Assembly (NCBI RefSeq): GCF_000770925.1
Contig: NZ_JDTK01000005.1
Span: 1-64,000, forward strand
Direction of reading: 5' to 3'
Length of the DNA stretch: 64,000 nucleotides
DNA from: Bifidobacterium ruminantium DSM 6489
Lineage (GTDB): Bacteria; Actinomycetota; Actinomycetes; Actinomycetales; Bifidobacteriaceae
A model generated the notes under the pieces. The model saw only the letters and a program-made list of their open reading frames with translations. It had not been told where the DNA came from and searched no databases. Shown one piece after another: positions 56,060 to 64,000 of the stretch. Position numbers and translations under genes: made by a program. The stretch's first letter is position 1. The number at the start of each line of letters is the position of its first letter.

Positions 56060-58789
56060 TTACTTCTTAGGCTTCTTGGCCGGCGGTTCGCCCAGTTCGC
56101 TTTCGGCGACCGTCACATTGGCGGCCTCGTCCTCGCCTTCGACGGAGGACGGAGCGGCGAAGGCGATCGGTCCGGTCACACGACCGGCTTCGGCGATGTC
56201 ACCCAGCGCGGTCTCGACGGCCGCACGAACCTCGTCGGTGACGACCAGCGTCACGGACAGAATCGGTGTCTTCATCGAAACCTTGGCCTTTGACTTGATG
56301 CCACGCAGCGCGGCCAGAGCCTCGCCGGCATACGTCAGCAGGTCCGCGGAGGCGTCACCGGCGGCGGCTGCATACGTCTCCGCCTTCGGCCATGCGGCGC
56401 GGTGCACGGAGCCCTCGCCCGCATGCATCCAGCTCCACACCTCTTCGGTGGCGTACGGCAGATACGGAGCCAGCAGACGCGCGAACGCGTCCAGACCCAA
56501 GCCCAGCGTGGTGCGCGCGGACCTCACCGCGGCCTCGCTCGGCACGTTGCCGGTCGAATCGGCGGTGCCATAGGCACGGTTCTTGACCAGCTCGATGTAA
56601 TCGTCGCAGAACTGCCAGAAGTAGTTCTCGATGACTTCCAAAGCCTTGGAATGCTCGTAGTTGTTGAGGTTCTCGGTGGCCTCGCGCACCACGTCAGCCA
56701 TCTTGGCCATCGCAGCGCGGTCCAGCGGCTCGGTCACATCAGCCGGATTCCAAGTGGCGGTCGCAGGGGCTCCCACATGGTGGTTTTCGTCCTCACGTCC
56801 GATGGCCAGAGCGAACTTGGTGGCGTTGAGCAGCTTGATGGCAAGACGGCGGCCGATCTTCATCTGACCCTCGTCGTACGTGGCATCCAGACCCAGACGG
56901 GCGGCGGCGGCCCAGTAACGCACCGCGTCGGCGCCGAAGTGCTTGATCGGCTTGTCCGGCACGACCACGTTGCCCTTGGACTTCGACATCTTCTTGTGGT
57001 CCGGATCAAGAATCCAGCCAGACAGCGTGGTGTTGGCCCACGGCAGGCACTTGTTCTCGAGATGCGCGCGATCCATGGTGGAGAACAGCCAAGTGCGGAT
57101 GATGTCCTGACCCTGCGGACGCAGATCCATCGGGAACGTGGCGTTGAAGATCGCCTGGTTCTCCTCGCCCGGCTCCTCCCAGCGGGTCACGATCTGCGGG
57201 GTGAGCGACGAAGTGGCCCAGGTATCCATGATGTCCGGTTCGGCGGTGAAGCCGCCCGGCACGTCACGCTGATCCTCGGTATAGCCTTCCGGCACATCGT
57301 CGGTCGGGTCGATCGGCAGACGATCCTCGCTCGGGGTGATCGGGTGATCGTAATCCGGGGTGCCGTCTTCCTTCACCGGGTACCACAGCGGGAACGGGAC
57401 ACCGAAGAAGCGCTGGCGGGAAATCAGCCAATCGCCGTTGAGGCCATGCACCCAGTTCTCGTAGCGCACGCGCATGAAATCGGGGTGGAAGTTCAGCTCC
57501 TTGCCGCGCGCGATGAGCTCGGCGTTCAGCTTCTCGTCGGTGCCACCGTTCTTCAGGTACCACTGGCGGGAGGTGACGATTTCGAGCGGCTTGTCGCCCT
57601 TCTCGTAGAAGTTCGTCATACGCTTGGTCGGGGTCGGCTCGCCGTCCAGATCGCCGGAGGTGCGCAGCTCGTCGACGATCACCTTGCGTGCGGAGAACGT
57701 GGTCTTGCCGGCGGTCTCCTGGAAGATACGCTTGCCTTCCTCGGTTTCGATCCAATCCGGGGTGTCCATCACGATACGGCCATTGCGCTGGATGATGGAG
57801 CGCAGCGGCAGGTTCAGGTCGCGCCACCACTCGACGTCGGTGACGTCGCCGAACGTGCAGCACATGGCGATGCCGGCGCCCTTGTCCATTTCGGCGGCCT
57901 TGTGCGCCAGAATCGGAACCTTGACGTGGAACAGCGGGGAGTAGACGTACTGGCCGAAATACTGCTTGTAACGCTCGTCGTCCGGGTGCGCGATCAGCGC
58001 GCCGCAGGCGGCCAGCAGTTCCGGACGGGTGGTCTCGATGTAGATCGGGGTGCCGTCTTCGAAACGGAACGCCACCTTGTGGTAGAAGCCCGGATATTCG
58101 CGCGATTCCAGTTCGGCCTGGGCCACTGCGGTCTGGAACGTCACGTCCCACAGACCCGGAGCGTCCTTCTGATACGCTTCGCCACGGGCCAGGTTGCGCA
58201 GGAACGCCTTCTGGGCCACGCGCTGCGGATGCTCGCCGATGGTGTGGTAGGTCTGCGACCAGTCGATGGACAGGCCGAGGGAACGCCACAGCGCCTCGAA
58301 CTGCTTCTCGTCCTGGGCGGTGAGCTTTTCGCACAGCTCGATGAAGTTCTTACGGGAGATCGGCACCTGGTCCTTGGCGTCGATCTTCTTGCCGTCCGTA
58401 CCCTCGAACGGCGGCACGAAATTCGGATCGTACTTCAGGGAAGTGTCCACGCGCACGCCGTAATAGTTCTGCACACGGCGTTCGGTCGGCAGGCCGTTGT
58501 CGTCCCAGCCCATCGGGTAGAACACGTCGTAGCCGTTCATGCGCTTGAAACGTGCGATCACATCGGTGTGCGTGTAGGAGAACACGTGGCCCACATGCAG
58601 GTGGCCGGAAACGGTGGGCGGCGGGGTATCGATGGAATAGACGGCCTTGCGGTCGCGGGTGCCCTGGAACTTGTAGACTCCGCTCTCGTCCCAGACGCCA
58701 CGCCACTTGTCTTCGAGACCGTCCACGCCGACCCTGTCGGGCAGCGGCGTGAGGTTCGCGTTGATGGTGTTATCTTGGCTTTCAGTCAT
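56060..58789 (-). CDS. valS: Valyl-tRNA synthetase
   Basis: 909 aa. Class Ia synthetase: PPTVSGHLHVGHVFSY is the HIGH motif, GWDDNGLPTERRVQ and the editing domain follow, DHKKMSKSKGNVV is KMSKS. The end (VAESELGEPPAKKPKK) lacks the C-terminal coiled-coil arm found in many ValS proteins. Start at 58789 has no ribosome-binding site; TAGACT ends 7 nt before it, so the mRNA is probably leaderless, which also excludes a T-box leader. Confidence 0.96.
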   Translation of the reverse strand: MTESQDNTINANLTPLPDRVGVDGLEDKWRGVWDESGVYKFQGTRDRKAVYSIDTPPPTVSGHLHVGHVFSYTHTDVIARFKRMNGYDVFYPMGWDDNGLPTERRVQNYYGVRVDTSLKYDPNFVPPFEGTDGKKIDAKDQVPISRKNFIELCEKLTAQDEKQFEALWRSLGLSIDWSQTYHTIGEHPQRVAQKAFLRNLARGEAYQKDAPGLWDVTFQTAVAQAELESREYPGFYHKVAFRFEDGTPIYIETTRPELLAACGALIAHPDDERYKQYFGQYVYSPLFHVKVPILAHKAAEMDKGAGIAMCCTFGDVTDVEWWRDLNLPLRSIIQRNGRIVMDTPDWIETEEGKRIFQETAGKTTFSARKVIVDELRTSGDLDGEPTPTKRMTNFYEKGDKPLEIVTSRQWYLKNGGTDEKLNAELIARGKELNFHPDFMRVRYENWVHGLNGDWLISRQRFFGVPFPLWYPVKEDGTPDYDHPITPSEDRLPIDPTDDVPEGYTEDQRDVPGGFTAEPDIMDTWATSSLTPQIVTRWEEPGEENQAIFNATFPMDLRPQGQDIIRTWLFSTMDRAHLENKCLPWANTTLSGWILDPDHKKMSKSKGNVVVPDKPIKHFGADAVRYWAAAARLGLDATYDEGQMKIGRRLAIKLLNATKFALAIGREDENHHVGAPATATWNPADVTEPLDRAAMAKMADVVREATENLNNYEHSKALEVIENYFWQFCDDYIELVKNRAYGTADSTGNVPSEAAVRSARTTLGLGLDAFARLLAPYLPYATEEVWSWMHAGEGSVHRAAWPKAETYAAAAGDASADLLTYAGEALAALRGIKSKAKVSMKTPILSVTLVVTDEVRAAVETALGDIAEAGRVTGPIAFAAPSSVEGEDEAANVTVAESELGEPPAKKPKK

Positions 58790-58903
58790 AGTCGCTAGTC
58801 TAGAAAGCGAATGTGACAACTGCCATGGTGCCGACTTCCGTCGAACCGAATGCCGGAATCGCATGCAAATCGCGGAAAATCCGCAGCAAAAACGGCGCTG
58901 CCT

Positions 58904-60451
58904 CTAGCCCAGCCTCACCTTGCTCAACGGCAGCAGCCGGTCGGTCAGATTCTTCGGATACCCCTGCAGCTGGTCGGACACAGCGATGAAGTTCTTGCGC
59001 GTGTACAGCCAATCGCTGGCGGCGTCCTCGCTGACGATGCGCGCGTAATCGTGCATGCGCGCCTGGTAATCGTTGTCGTTGGTGGCGGCCATGGCGTTGG
59101 CGTAGGCTTGCTGCGCGTCGCCGTTCTCGAAATGGAACACTGATTGGCCGCTCGCGAAGACGTTCGCGTCGCCTTCGTCGCTCATGGTGGTCAGCGCGAT
59201 GTTGTACGTGCCCGCGTTCATGCGTTCCGTCACTTCCGCGGCGGAATCGAGCACCTCCAGATTGGCGCCGACGTTGAGGCTTTCGATTGCGGTTTTCACG
59301 GTGTCGCCGATGCTCTTGTACTGCTTCGGCACCAGAATGTCGATCGGGGCGATGTAGTTCGCGCCGAAGTAGGAGCGCATCTGCTGTCCCTGTTCAAGAT
59401 TGTAGGGGTACAGTCCGCTCAGATCCTCATAGCCGTCCTCGAGCGGGCTGATCGGCCCGCCCAGCACGGCATAGGCGTCCGGGCTGTTCTTGGCGATGGA
59501 CTGCGCATCGATGGCGTACCGCGTCATTTTACGGATCTGCTCGTCGGAGAAGGGGCTGTTCCCATCGTTGTTGAACGCCAGCAGCACCTTGTCGAAGCTG
59601 ATGCCGCTGACCGTCGAGATGCCGTCGGTCTTGCCGAGTCCGTCGGCGGCTGACGCGCTGAGCGGCAATGCCATGTCGATTTTCCCGGCCTTCATGGCGT
59701 TCGCCATCGCATCCTCGTCGCCGTAGTAATACAGGGTCACCTGCGATGAGACGGCCTTGCTTCCCCAATACGAGTCGTTGCGTTGCAGCACGATTTGCGA
59801 TTTCGACGCGTCGGATACGGTGAACGGTCCCGATCCGACCGCCGTTTTGGCGTAGTCCGCCTTGTTCTCCTGGTCGTACACGACGCCCGCGCGGCCGGCC
59901 AGCGCGCGCAGCAGCCGCGGATTCGGCTTGGACAGCGTGACGGACACCGTGTCCGCGTTCGGATTGGTGATCTCCTTCAGGTCGCCGAGCTGGTCGGAGC
60001 CCGCGTAATGGTTGTTGATGGTGTTCTGCAACGACCAGACCACGTCGGACGAGTCGAGTTTGTGCCCGTTGGAGAAGGTCATGCCGTCGCGCAGCGCGAA
60101 CGTATAGGTCAGGCCGTCGTCGGAGATTTGCCAGGAGGAGGCGATCCCCGGCTGCAGCTTGTTGGTGTCGCTGCGGGACACCAGCGTCTCGTACACGTTG
60201 CCGAGCAGCGCCTGCTCCACGGCGGTGCCCTGTTCGGTGCGGATGTCAAGCGATTCCGGCGCCTTGCCTTCGATGCCGATCGTCACGGACGAATTGGAGG
60301 AGAGCGTGCCGAAGGATGTGATCGGGTTCTTGTGCTCGACCAGCGACAGTCCCAGCCACAGCATCACGCTGAGCACCGCCGCGACGCCGAGGAATATCAG
60401 CCATCGCGTGGCTTCGTCCTTGAGATTGCGCTTCCGCCCGTTTTCATCCAT
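58904..60451 (-). CDS. ABC transporter family 5 substrate-binding protein, helix-anchored
   Basis: 515 aa. Oligopeptide/nickel-type binding protein (SBP_bac_5): VTIGIEGKAPESLDIRTEQGTAVEQALLGNVYETLV, LQPGIASSWQISDDGLTYTFALRDGMTFSNG, DVVWSLQNTIN and SGPFTVS are standard. Residues 17-37 (WLIFLGVAAVLSVMLWLGLSL) form one uncleaved-looking helix and there is no lipobox Cys, so it is probably membrane-anchored by that helix. No permease or ATPase genes adjoin it. TAGACT ends 7 nt before the ATG at 60451. Confidence 0.9.
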   Translation of the reverse strand: MDENGRKRNLKDEATRWLIFLGVAAVLSVMLWLGLSLVEHKNPITSFGTLSSNSSVTIGIEGKAPESLDIRTEQGTAVEQALLGNVYETLVSRSDTNKLQPGIASSWQISDDGLTYTFALRDGMTFSNGHKLDSSDVVWSLQNTINNHYAGSDQLGDLKEITNPNADTVSVTLSKPNPRLLRALAGRAGVVYDQENKADYAKTAVGSGPFTVSDASKSQIVLQRNDSYWGSKAVSSQVTLYYYGDEDAMANAMKAGKIDMALPLSASAADGLGKTDGISTVSGISFDKVLLAFNNDGNSPFSDEQIRKMTRYAIDAQSIAKNSPDAYAVLGGPISPLEDGYEDLSGLYPYNLEQGQQMRSYFGANYIAPIDILVPKQYKSIGDTVKTAIESLNVGANLEVLDSAAEVTERMNAGTYNIALTTMSDEGDANVFASGQSVFHFENGDAQQAYANAMAATNDNDYQARMHDYARIVSEDAASDWLYTRKNFIAVSDQLQGYPKNLTDRLLPLSKVRLG

Positions 60452-60585
60452 GCACCCGAGTCTAGTTGACGCGCGCTACACGGTCCGTTCTGGCTGGTGG
60501 ATGAGCATACGGCGGACGATGCGTGCGATTCACCCAGTGAACACGGTGAATGCGGTGGACGCGACGAACACAGTGGATAGGACGA

Positions 60586-61251
60586 TTACACGGCGAACGC
60601 GCTCGGACACGTGTCGTTGAGCGGGCAATCGGCGCAATCCGGCTTTCGCGCGTGGCAGATGACACGGCCATGCAGTATCAAACGGTGGGACAGATCTGTC
60701 CACTCCTCGGGCGGGAAGCAGGCGGTGATCTCACGTTCGATGGCCACTGGATCGGGGGAGGGGGACGCCCAATCGGAACGCCACCGCAGACGTCCCGTCA
60801 CCCGGATCACATGCGTGTCCACGGGAAATCCGGGCACGCCGAACGCGTTGCCAAGCACCACATTCGCGGTTTTGCGCCCCACGCCCGGCAGGGAGACCAG
60901 CGAAGCCATGTCGGCTGGAACCTCGCCATCGAATCGTTCGCACAATTCATGCGAAAGTCCGATGATATTGCGTGTTTTCGTACGGAAGAAGCCGATGGTG
61001 CGGATGATGTCCTCGACATGTTCGGGGTTCGCGGCAGCCAATTCGGCCGGTCCGGGATATTCGCCGAACAGTTCCGGCGTGACCGTGTTCACGCGCTTGT
61101 CGGTGGTCTGCGCGCTGAGGACCGTAGCCACCAGCAACTCGAAAGGCGAATGGAAATCCAACGCGCATTTCGGGTGGGGAATCTCCTTGCACAGCAGCTC
61201 GTATTCGCCGTGCATGCGCGCGATCCGCGCCTTCTTCGATTCCCGAGGCAT
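60586..61251 (-). CDS. nth: Endonuclease III (DNA glycosylase/AP lyase)
   Basis: 221 aa. Removes oxidised pyrimidines. LLVATVLSAQTTDKRVNTVTPELF, the helix-hairpin-helix LPGVGRKTANVVLGNAFG with catalytic Lys, VDTHVIRVTGRL with catalytic Asp, and the 4Fe-4S loop C-x6-C-x2-C-x5-C (CHARKPDCADCPLNDTC). ATG at 61251. Confidence 0.95.
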   Translation of the reverse strand: MPRESKKARIARMHGEYELLCKEIPHPKCALDFHSPFELLVATVLSAQTTDKRVNTVTPELFGEYPGPAELAAANPEHVEDIIRTIGFFRTKTRNIIGLSHELCERFDGEVPADMASLVSLPGVGRKTANVVLGNAFGVPGFPVDTHVIRVTGRLRWRSDWASPSPDPVAIEREITACFPPEEWTDLSHRLILHGRVICHARKPDCADCPLNDTCPSAFAV

Positions 61252-61379
61252 GCCTTCAGTTCACCCTTCGTATACGGAAACCAGCGGAACCTTCGAAGCC
61301 AACAGAACAGTCGGAATCGGCGGAAACCAACATGAGCCGACATAAATCGGCAGAACGGATGACGCAATCGCAGGAAAAC

Positions 61380-62147
61380 CTAGTTCTCGCCGGTCTCGCC
61401 ATCATCGTCGCGTGCCGCGTCCTTGGCCGTGGTCTCATGCTCGTTCTCCTCCGGAGGATCGAAACGATAGCCGACGTTACGCACGGTGCCGATGAGGTGC
61501 TCGTATTCGCCGCCCAACTTGGCGCGCAGACGACGGATGTGCACGTCGACGGTGCGGGTGCCGCCGTAATAGTCGTAGCCCCACACCTCCTGCAGCAGCT
61601 GCGCGCGTGTGAACACGCGGCCGGGATGCTGCACCAGGTATTTGAGCAGTTCGAATTCCTTGTACGCCAGATCGATCGGATGACCATGCAGACTGGCCGT
61701 ATAGCCGTTAGTGTCCACCACCAGATCGCCGGAACGAATCAGACCATCCTCATCCTGAACACCCTGATCGCCATGCCCCGCAAGCGTGTTGACCGGCGCG
61801 TTGCCGCGTTCGGAGACCAGACGCAGGCGCCCCTCCACCTCGGCCGGAGATGCCGTGGCCACCACCACGTCGGCGATACCCCACTGCGAATTGACCACGG
61901 TGAAGCCGCCTTCGGTGAGGATAAGCACAATCGGCGTGGACAGGCCGGACGCATGAATCAGCCGGCACAGCGTTTTCGCGGTGGCCAGATCGTCGCGGGC
62001 GTCAAGAAACAGAATGGTGTTCTCCGGCATCTTCACCAGGCTGGCCGCATCCATCGGCAGCACGCGCACGCGGTGGGAGAGCAACGCCAACGAAGGCAGG
62101 ACGGTAGCTGGGTCGCTAGCGAACGTCATAAGCGTAAGATCCGTCAC
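61380..62147 (-). CDS. glnR: GlnR-type orphan response regulator
   Basis: 255 aa. The receiver half ([71 protein letters not shown]) follows the atypical, phosphorylation-independent receiver of actinobacterial GlnR, and the C-terminal half is an OmpR winged helix ([56 protein letters not shown]). It should control nitrogen assimilation genes. GTG start with AAAGGGAG 5 nt upstream. No kinase gene is next to it. Confidence 0.88.
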   Translation of the reverse strand: MTDLTLMTFASDPATVLPSLALLSHRVRVLPMDAASLVKMPENTILFLDARDDLATAKTLCRLIHASGLSTPIVLILTEGGFTVVNSQWGIADVVVATASPAEVEGRLRLVSERGNAPVNTLAGHGDQGVQDEDGLIRSGDLVVDTNGYTASLHGHPIDLAYKEFELLKYLVQHPGRVFTRAQLLQEVWGYDYYGGTRTVDVHIRRLRAKLGGEYEHLIGTVRNVGYRFDPPEENEHETTAKDAARDDDGETGEN

Positions 62148-62300
62148 GTCAGCTCCCTTTGTCTTATACTGTTGCCGCGATTGTACACGCGAAATGTGTT
62201 ATCGGCGTTTCGTCGATTGTAGCCGAAGTATGTGGACACATACGGCTACATTTATTCATATTGCATACGTATTGACCATAATATGAAAAGGGGGTCGAGG

Positions 62301-63086
62301 ATGGCCGCTGTGAAGGACGCTGTCCGGAAACCTGCGTCGAAGGTCGCCTTCGGAAAGGTTCTGGCGATTCAGATCGTCGCGTACGTGGTGCTGGTCGCGC
62401 TCGCGCTGATTCCCGGCATCACATATGGTGATCCGGCCAAGCCGGCCGTGGTGTCGTTCTCCGTCATCGGCTCGCTGGCGATGATCGCGCTGCTGGTGGC
62501 GTTCAGTCCGTTCCATGACGGCGCTGCCGGACATGTGATCGCCGTTGTGGCAGGCCTGCTGTCGGTGGTGTGCGCCACGACGATGATGTTGGGACGTGCG
62601 ATTTTCCCCGCCGGTGTGGATGGTTCCAGGAACTTCTCCATGGAGGAAGGCTGGATCGCCGGCGTCGGCGGACTGCTGATCGTGCTGGTCATTGTGTCGT
62701 TCGGCCGTCAGATGGCACGTGAGAACCGCACGCACCTGATTCGTTCGCTGTCGCACGGCGTGGTTGAGGGCGCCGCCATGATCGCCAGCGCCGGCTGGTG
62801 CTTCCTGCCGACGTTGCTGCCGACGACGCATGACAAGGCCATCGCGGCATCCGTAGCGGCCGGAGCCGATGGCACGTTCGTCGGTCCGGTCACCATGACG
62901 TGGGCCATCGCCGCTATCGTGGCGCTGCTGGTGGCCGTGGTGCTCGGCGTGTGCTCGTACTTCTGGTATCGCGACGCCGACCCGGAGCCCGATGCGCGCT
63001 CCCCGTGGATCGGCATTGCGCTGCTGCCGGTCATGCTGACCGGTGCGGCGGTGGGTATCGCCGCGTTTGCCGCCGTGACGTTCTGA
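62301..63086 (+). CDS. Multi-pass membrane protein, function unknown
   Basis: 261 aa, six to seven membrane helices (VLAIQIVAYVVLVALALIPG; VSFSVIGSLAMIALLVAF; HVIAVVAGLLSVVCATTMM; WIAGVGGLLIVLVIVSF; WAIAAIVALLVAVVLGVCSYF; IALLPVMLTGAAVGIAAF). No family recognised. Start at 62301 has AAGGGGG 6-7 nt upstream. Confidence 0.7.
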   Translation: MAAVKDAVRKPASKVAFGKVLAIQIVAYVVLVALALIPGITYGDPAKPAVVSFSVIGSLAMIALLVAFSPFHDGAAGHVIAVVAGLLSVVCATTMMLGRAIFPAGVDGSRNFSMEEGWIAGVGGLLIVLVIVSFGRQMARENRTHLIRSLSHGVVEGAAMIASAGWCFLPTLLPTTHDKAIAASVAAGADGTFVGPVTMTWAIAAIVALLVAVVLGVCSYFWYRDADPEPDARSPWIGIALLPVMLTGAAVGIAAFAAVTF

Positions 63087-63138
63087 CGGAAGCTTTGATG
63101 GACGGTGGTAGACGGCCGATAACGCCCCTATGACAAGG

Positions 63139-63171
63139 AAAGCCCGTAATCGATTGCGATTACGGGCTTTT
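63139..63171. terminator. Terminator between convergent genes
   Basis: AAAGCCCGTAATCG (63139-63152) pairs with CGATTACGGGCTTT (63157-63170), 14 bp with a 4-nt loop. Works for the membrane protein gene and for mntP. Confidence 0.9.
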
Positions 63172-63192
63172 GCGTTTGCTGTGGCCGAATTA

Positions 63193-63759
63193 TCAACCGA
63201 TGAAGCCGAGATGCTCGAGCAGCACCTTCAGGCCGATGAGAATCAGCACGACACCGCCTGCGATCTGCGCCGGCTTCTGCCAGCGCGAGCCGAACAAGCG
63301 GCCGATGATTAGGCCGGCCGCGGAGAACAGACCGGTGGTGATGCCGATGATGACCACCGACAGCCAGATGTTGAGCGTCATGAACGCGAGACTCACGCCG
63401 ACGGCGAACGCGTCGATGCTGCAGGCCACGGCGAGCGGCAGCATGTGGCGCCAATCGAATTCGGGGGTCTCCTTGGCATTCTCCTCGTCTTCCTCGAACG
63501 CCTCGCGGACCATATTGCCGCCAATCAGCGCAAGCAGGCCGAAAATGATCCAATGATCCACTGCGGTCACGTATTTGCTGAACGTGCTGGCCGCGAAATA
63601 GCCGAGCAGAGGGAAAAGCGCTTGGAATCCGCCGAACCACAGGGCGGTTTTGAACGCATCGACGCCGCGAAGCTTCTTGACGGTCAGGCCTTTGCCAATG
63701 GAGACAGCGAACGCGTCCATGGACACGGACACGCCAATAAGCAGAATCTGAATGAGCAT
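63193..63759 (-). CDS. mntP: Manganese efflux pump MntP
   Basis: 188 aa, six helices in two homologous halves. VSVSMDAFAVSIGKGL and VACSIDAFAVGVSLAF each carry the conserved Asp in the helix; WFGGFQALFPLLGY is typical. Exports Mn2+. Its mRNA should have an unusually long leader (see the promoter entry), so control in the leader is possible. Confidence 0.94.
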   Translation of the reverse strand: MLIQILLIGVSVSMDAFAVSIGKGLTVKKLRGVDAFKTALWFGGFQALFPLLGYFAASTFSKYVTAVDHWIIFGLLALIGGNMVREAFEEDEENAKETPEFDWRHMLPLAVACSIDAFAVGVSLAFMTLNIWLSVVIIGITTGLFSAAGLIIGRLFGSRWQKPAQIAGGVVLILIGLKVLLEHLGFIG

Positions 63760-63928
63760 AGCTGGTGAAAAGGTTCATCCCGCCGGTCTCCCCACGGGAT
63801 GGGCCTCGACGGATTGCGTTCCGCCTACGCCTAGGAGTACCGACACAGAACTGCCGCACGCGGATGTGATATGTGACGTCCAGCGGGCTTTGAATTCAGC
63901 GAATACTGTTCGCATGCCGAAAATTACA
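63760..63928 (-). promoter_or_regulatory. Structured 5' leader of mntP
   Basis: About 165 nt between the predicted transcription start and the mntP ATG, without a clear ribosome-binding site next to the ATG. A 7-bp hairpin (63776-63782 with 63795-63801) sits 16 nt upstream. Manganese exporters are often controlled by yybP-ykoY riboswitches, but the core motif is not clearly visible here. Confidence 0.35.
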
Positions 63929-63935
63929 AGAGACC

Positions 63936-63965
63936 ACTATAACGCACAAGCCGCCCTTGAAACAA
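63936..63965 (-). promoter_or_regulatory. Predicted promoter of mntP
   Basis: Minus strand: TTGTTT (63965-63960), 18-nt spacer, TATAGT (63941-63936). This places the start near 63928. Confidence 0.5.
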
Positions 63966-63976
63966 GAGCGGCTTGT
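63946..63976. repeat. Inverted repeat overlapping the mntP promoter
   Basis: ACAAGCCGC (63946-63954) and GCGGCTTGT (63968-63976), 13-nt spacer, covering the spacer and -35. It may be an operator, or the terminator of a gene to the right of the window. Confidence 0.45.
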
Positions 63977-64000
63977 TATCGTCTATCGTCGAGTCGGAAT

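Noticed and set aside
56402..58798. 798-codon open frame on the plus strand
   Set aside because: Antisense to valS along its full length; no domain visible.
58790..58903. T-box riboswitch before valS
   Set aside because: The gap to the upstream gene is 114 bp, the predicted -10 lies 7 nt before the start codon, and no TGGNACCGCG-like sequence is seen.
63760..63928. yybP-ykoY manganese riboswitch
   Set aside because: The GGGGAGTAG core could not be placed with confidence; kept only as a structured leader.

Overview
The window looks like a Bifidobacterium chromosome segment (high-GC, Bifidobacteriaceae). This is inferred from the rpsF-ssb-rpsR-rplI block, a clpB gene under a HAIR (HspR) operator, a GlnR-type orphan regulator, a DUF2469 gene, a gatCAB amidotransferase operon, an actinobacterial Rho with a long Arg/Asp-rich insertion, and a sortase C pilus locus with LPLSG/LPLTG pilins. 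No database search was possible, so species is not assigned.

Layout. 1-1.5 kb: a 461-bp near-perfect tandem duplication carrying small DUF5648 exported proteins, running into a decayed gene. 1.6-6.7 kb: envelope genes (UDP-glucose dehydrogenase, an LtaS-like phosphoglycerol transferase whose AT-rich core differs from its GC-rich N-terminus, dTDP-glucose 4,6-dehydratase). 6.7-9.4 kb: three different toxin-antitoxin modules back to back on the minus strand (Panacea/PemK-like, DinJ/YoeB, HTH-MntA/HepT). 10-14.5 kb: a ribonucleoside-ribose salvage set (LacI regulator, nucleoside hydrolase, ribokinase, PRPP synthetase) with LacI-type operator half-palindromes. 14.8-16.5 kb: ribosomal/ssb operon. 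16.7-22.6 kb: three zinc-ribbon, proline-rich membrane-anchored proteins around a tRNA-Lys. 22.8-26.7 kb: aquaglyceroporin, a DUF3152 metalloprotease-like protein, GluQ and a frameshifted HTH gene. 27-33.3 kb: YggS, then a sortase C/pilin cluster, then an intact paralogue of the broken HTH gene.

33.3-42.8 kb: FAH-family hydrolase, ClpB, a P1B-ATPase-like membrane fragment, RmuC, a degenerate phosphoribosyltransferase, a SpoU methyltransferase and an AbiEi-like protein. 42.8-43.3 kb: a repeat-rich noncoding stretch with a 13-bp tandem array. 43.3-55.8 kb: gatCAB, GNAT, DUF2469, an FAD oxidoreductase, Rho, Lrp-type regulator, chorismate mutase and a large exported protein. 56-63.8 kb: ValS, an oddly anchored oligopeptide-binding protein, endonuclease III, GlnR, a membrane protein and the manganese exporter MntP with a long leader.

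The points most worth following are the stacked toxin-antitoxin modules, the apparently chimeric LtaS-like gene, the pilus cluster bracketed by two members of one HTH family (one broken), and a set of about eight genes whose start codon sits 6-7 nt behind a TANNNT hexamer, which suggests leaderless transcripts.
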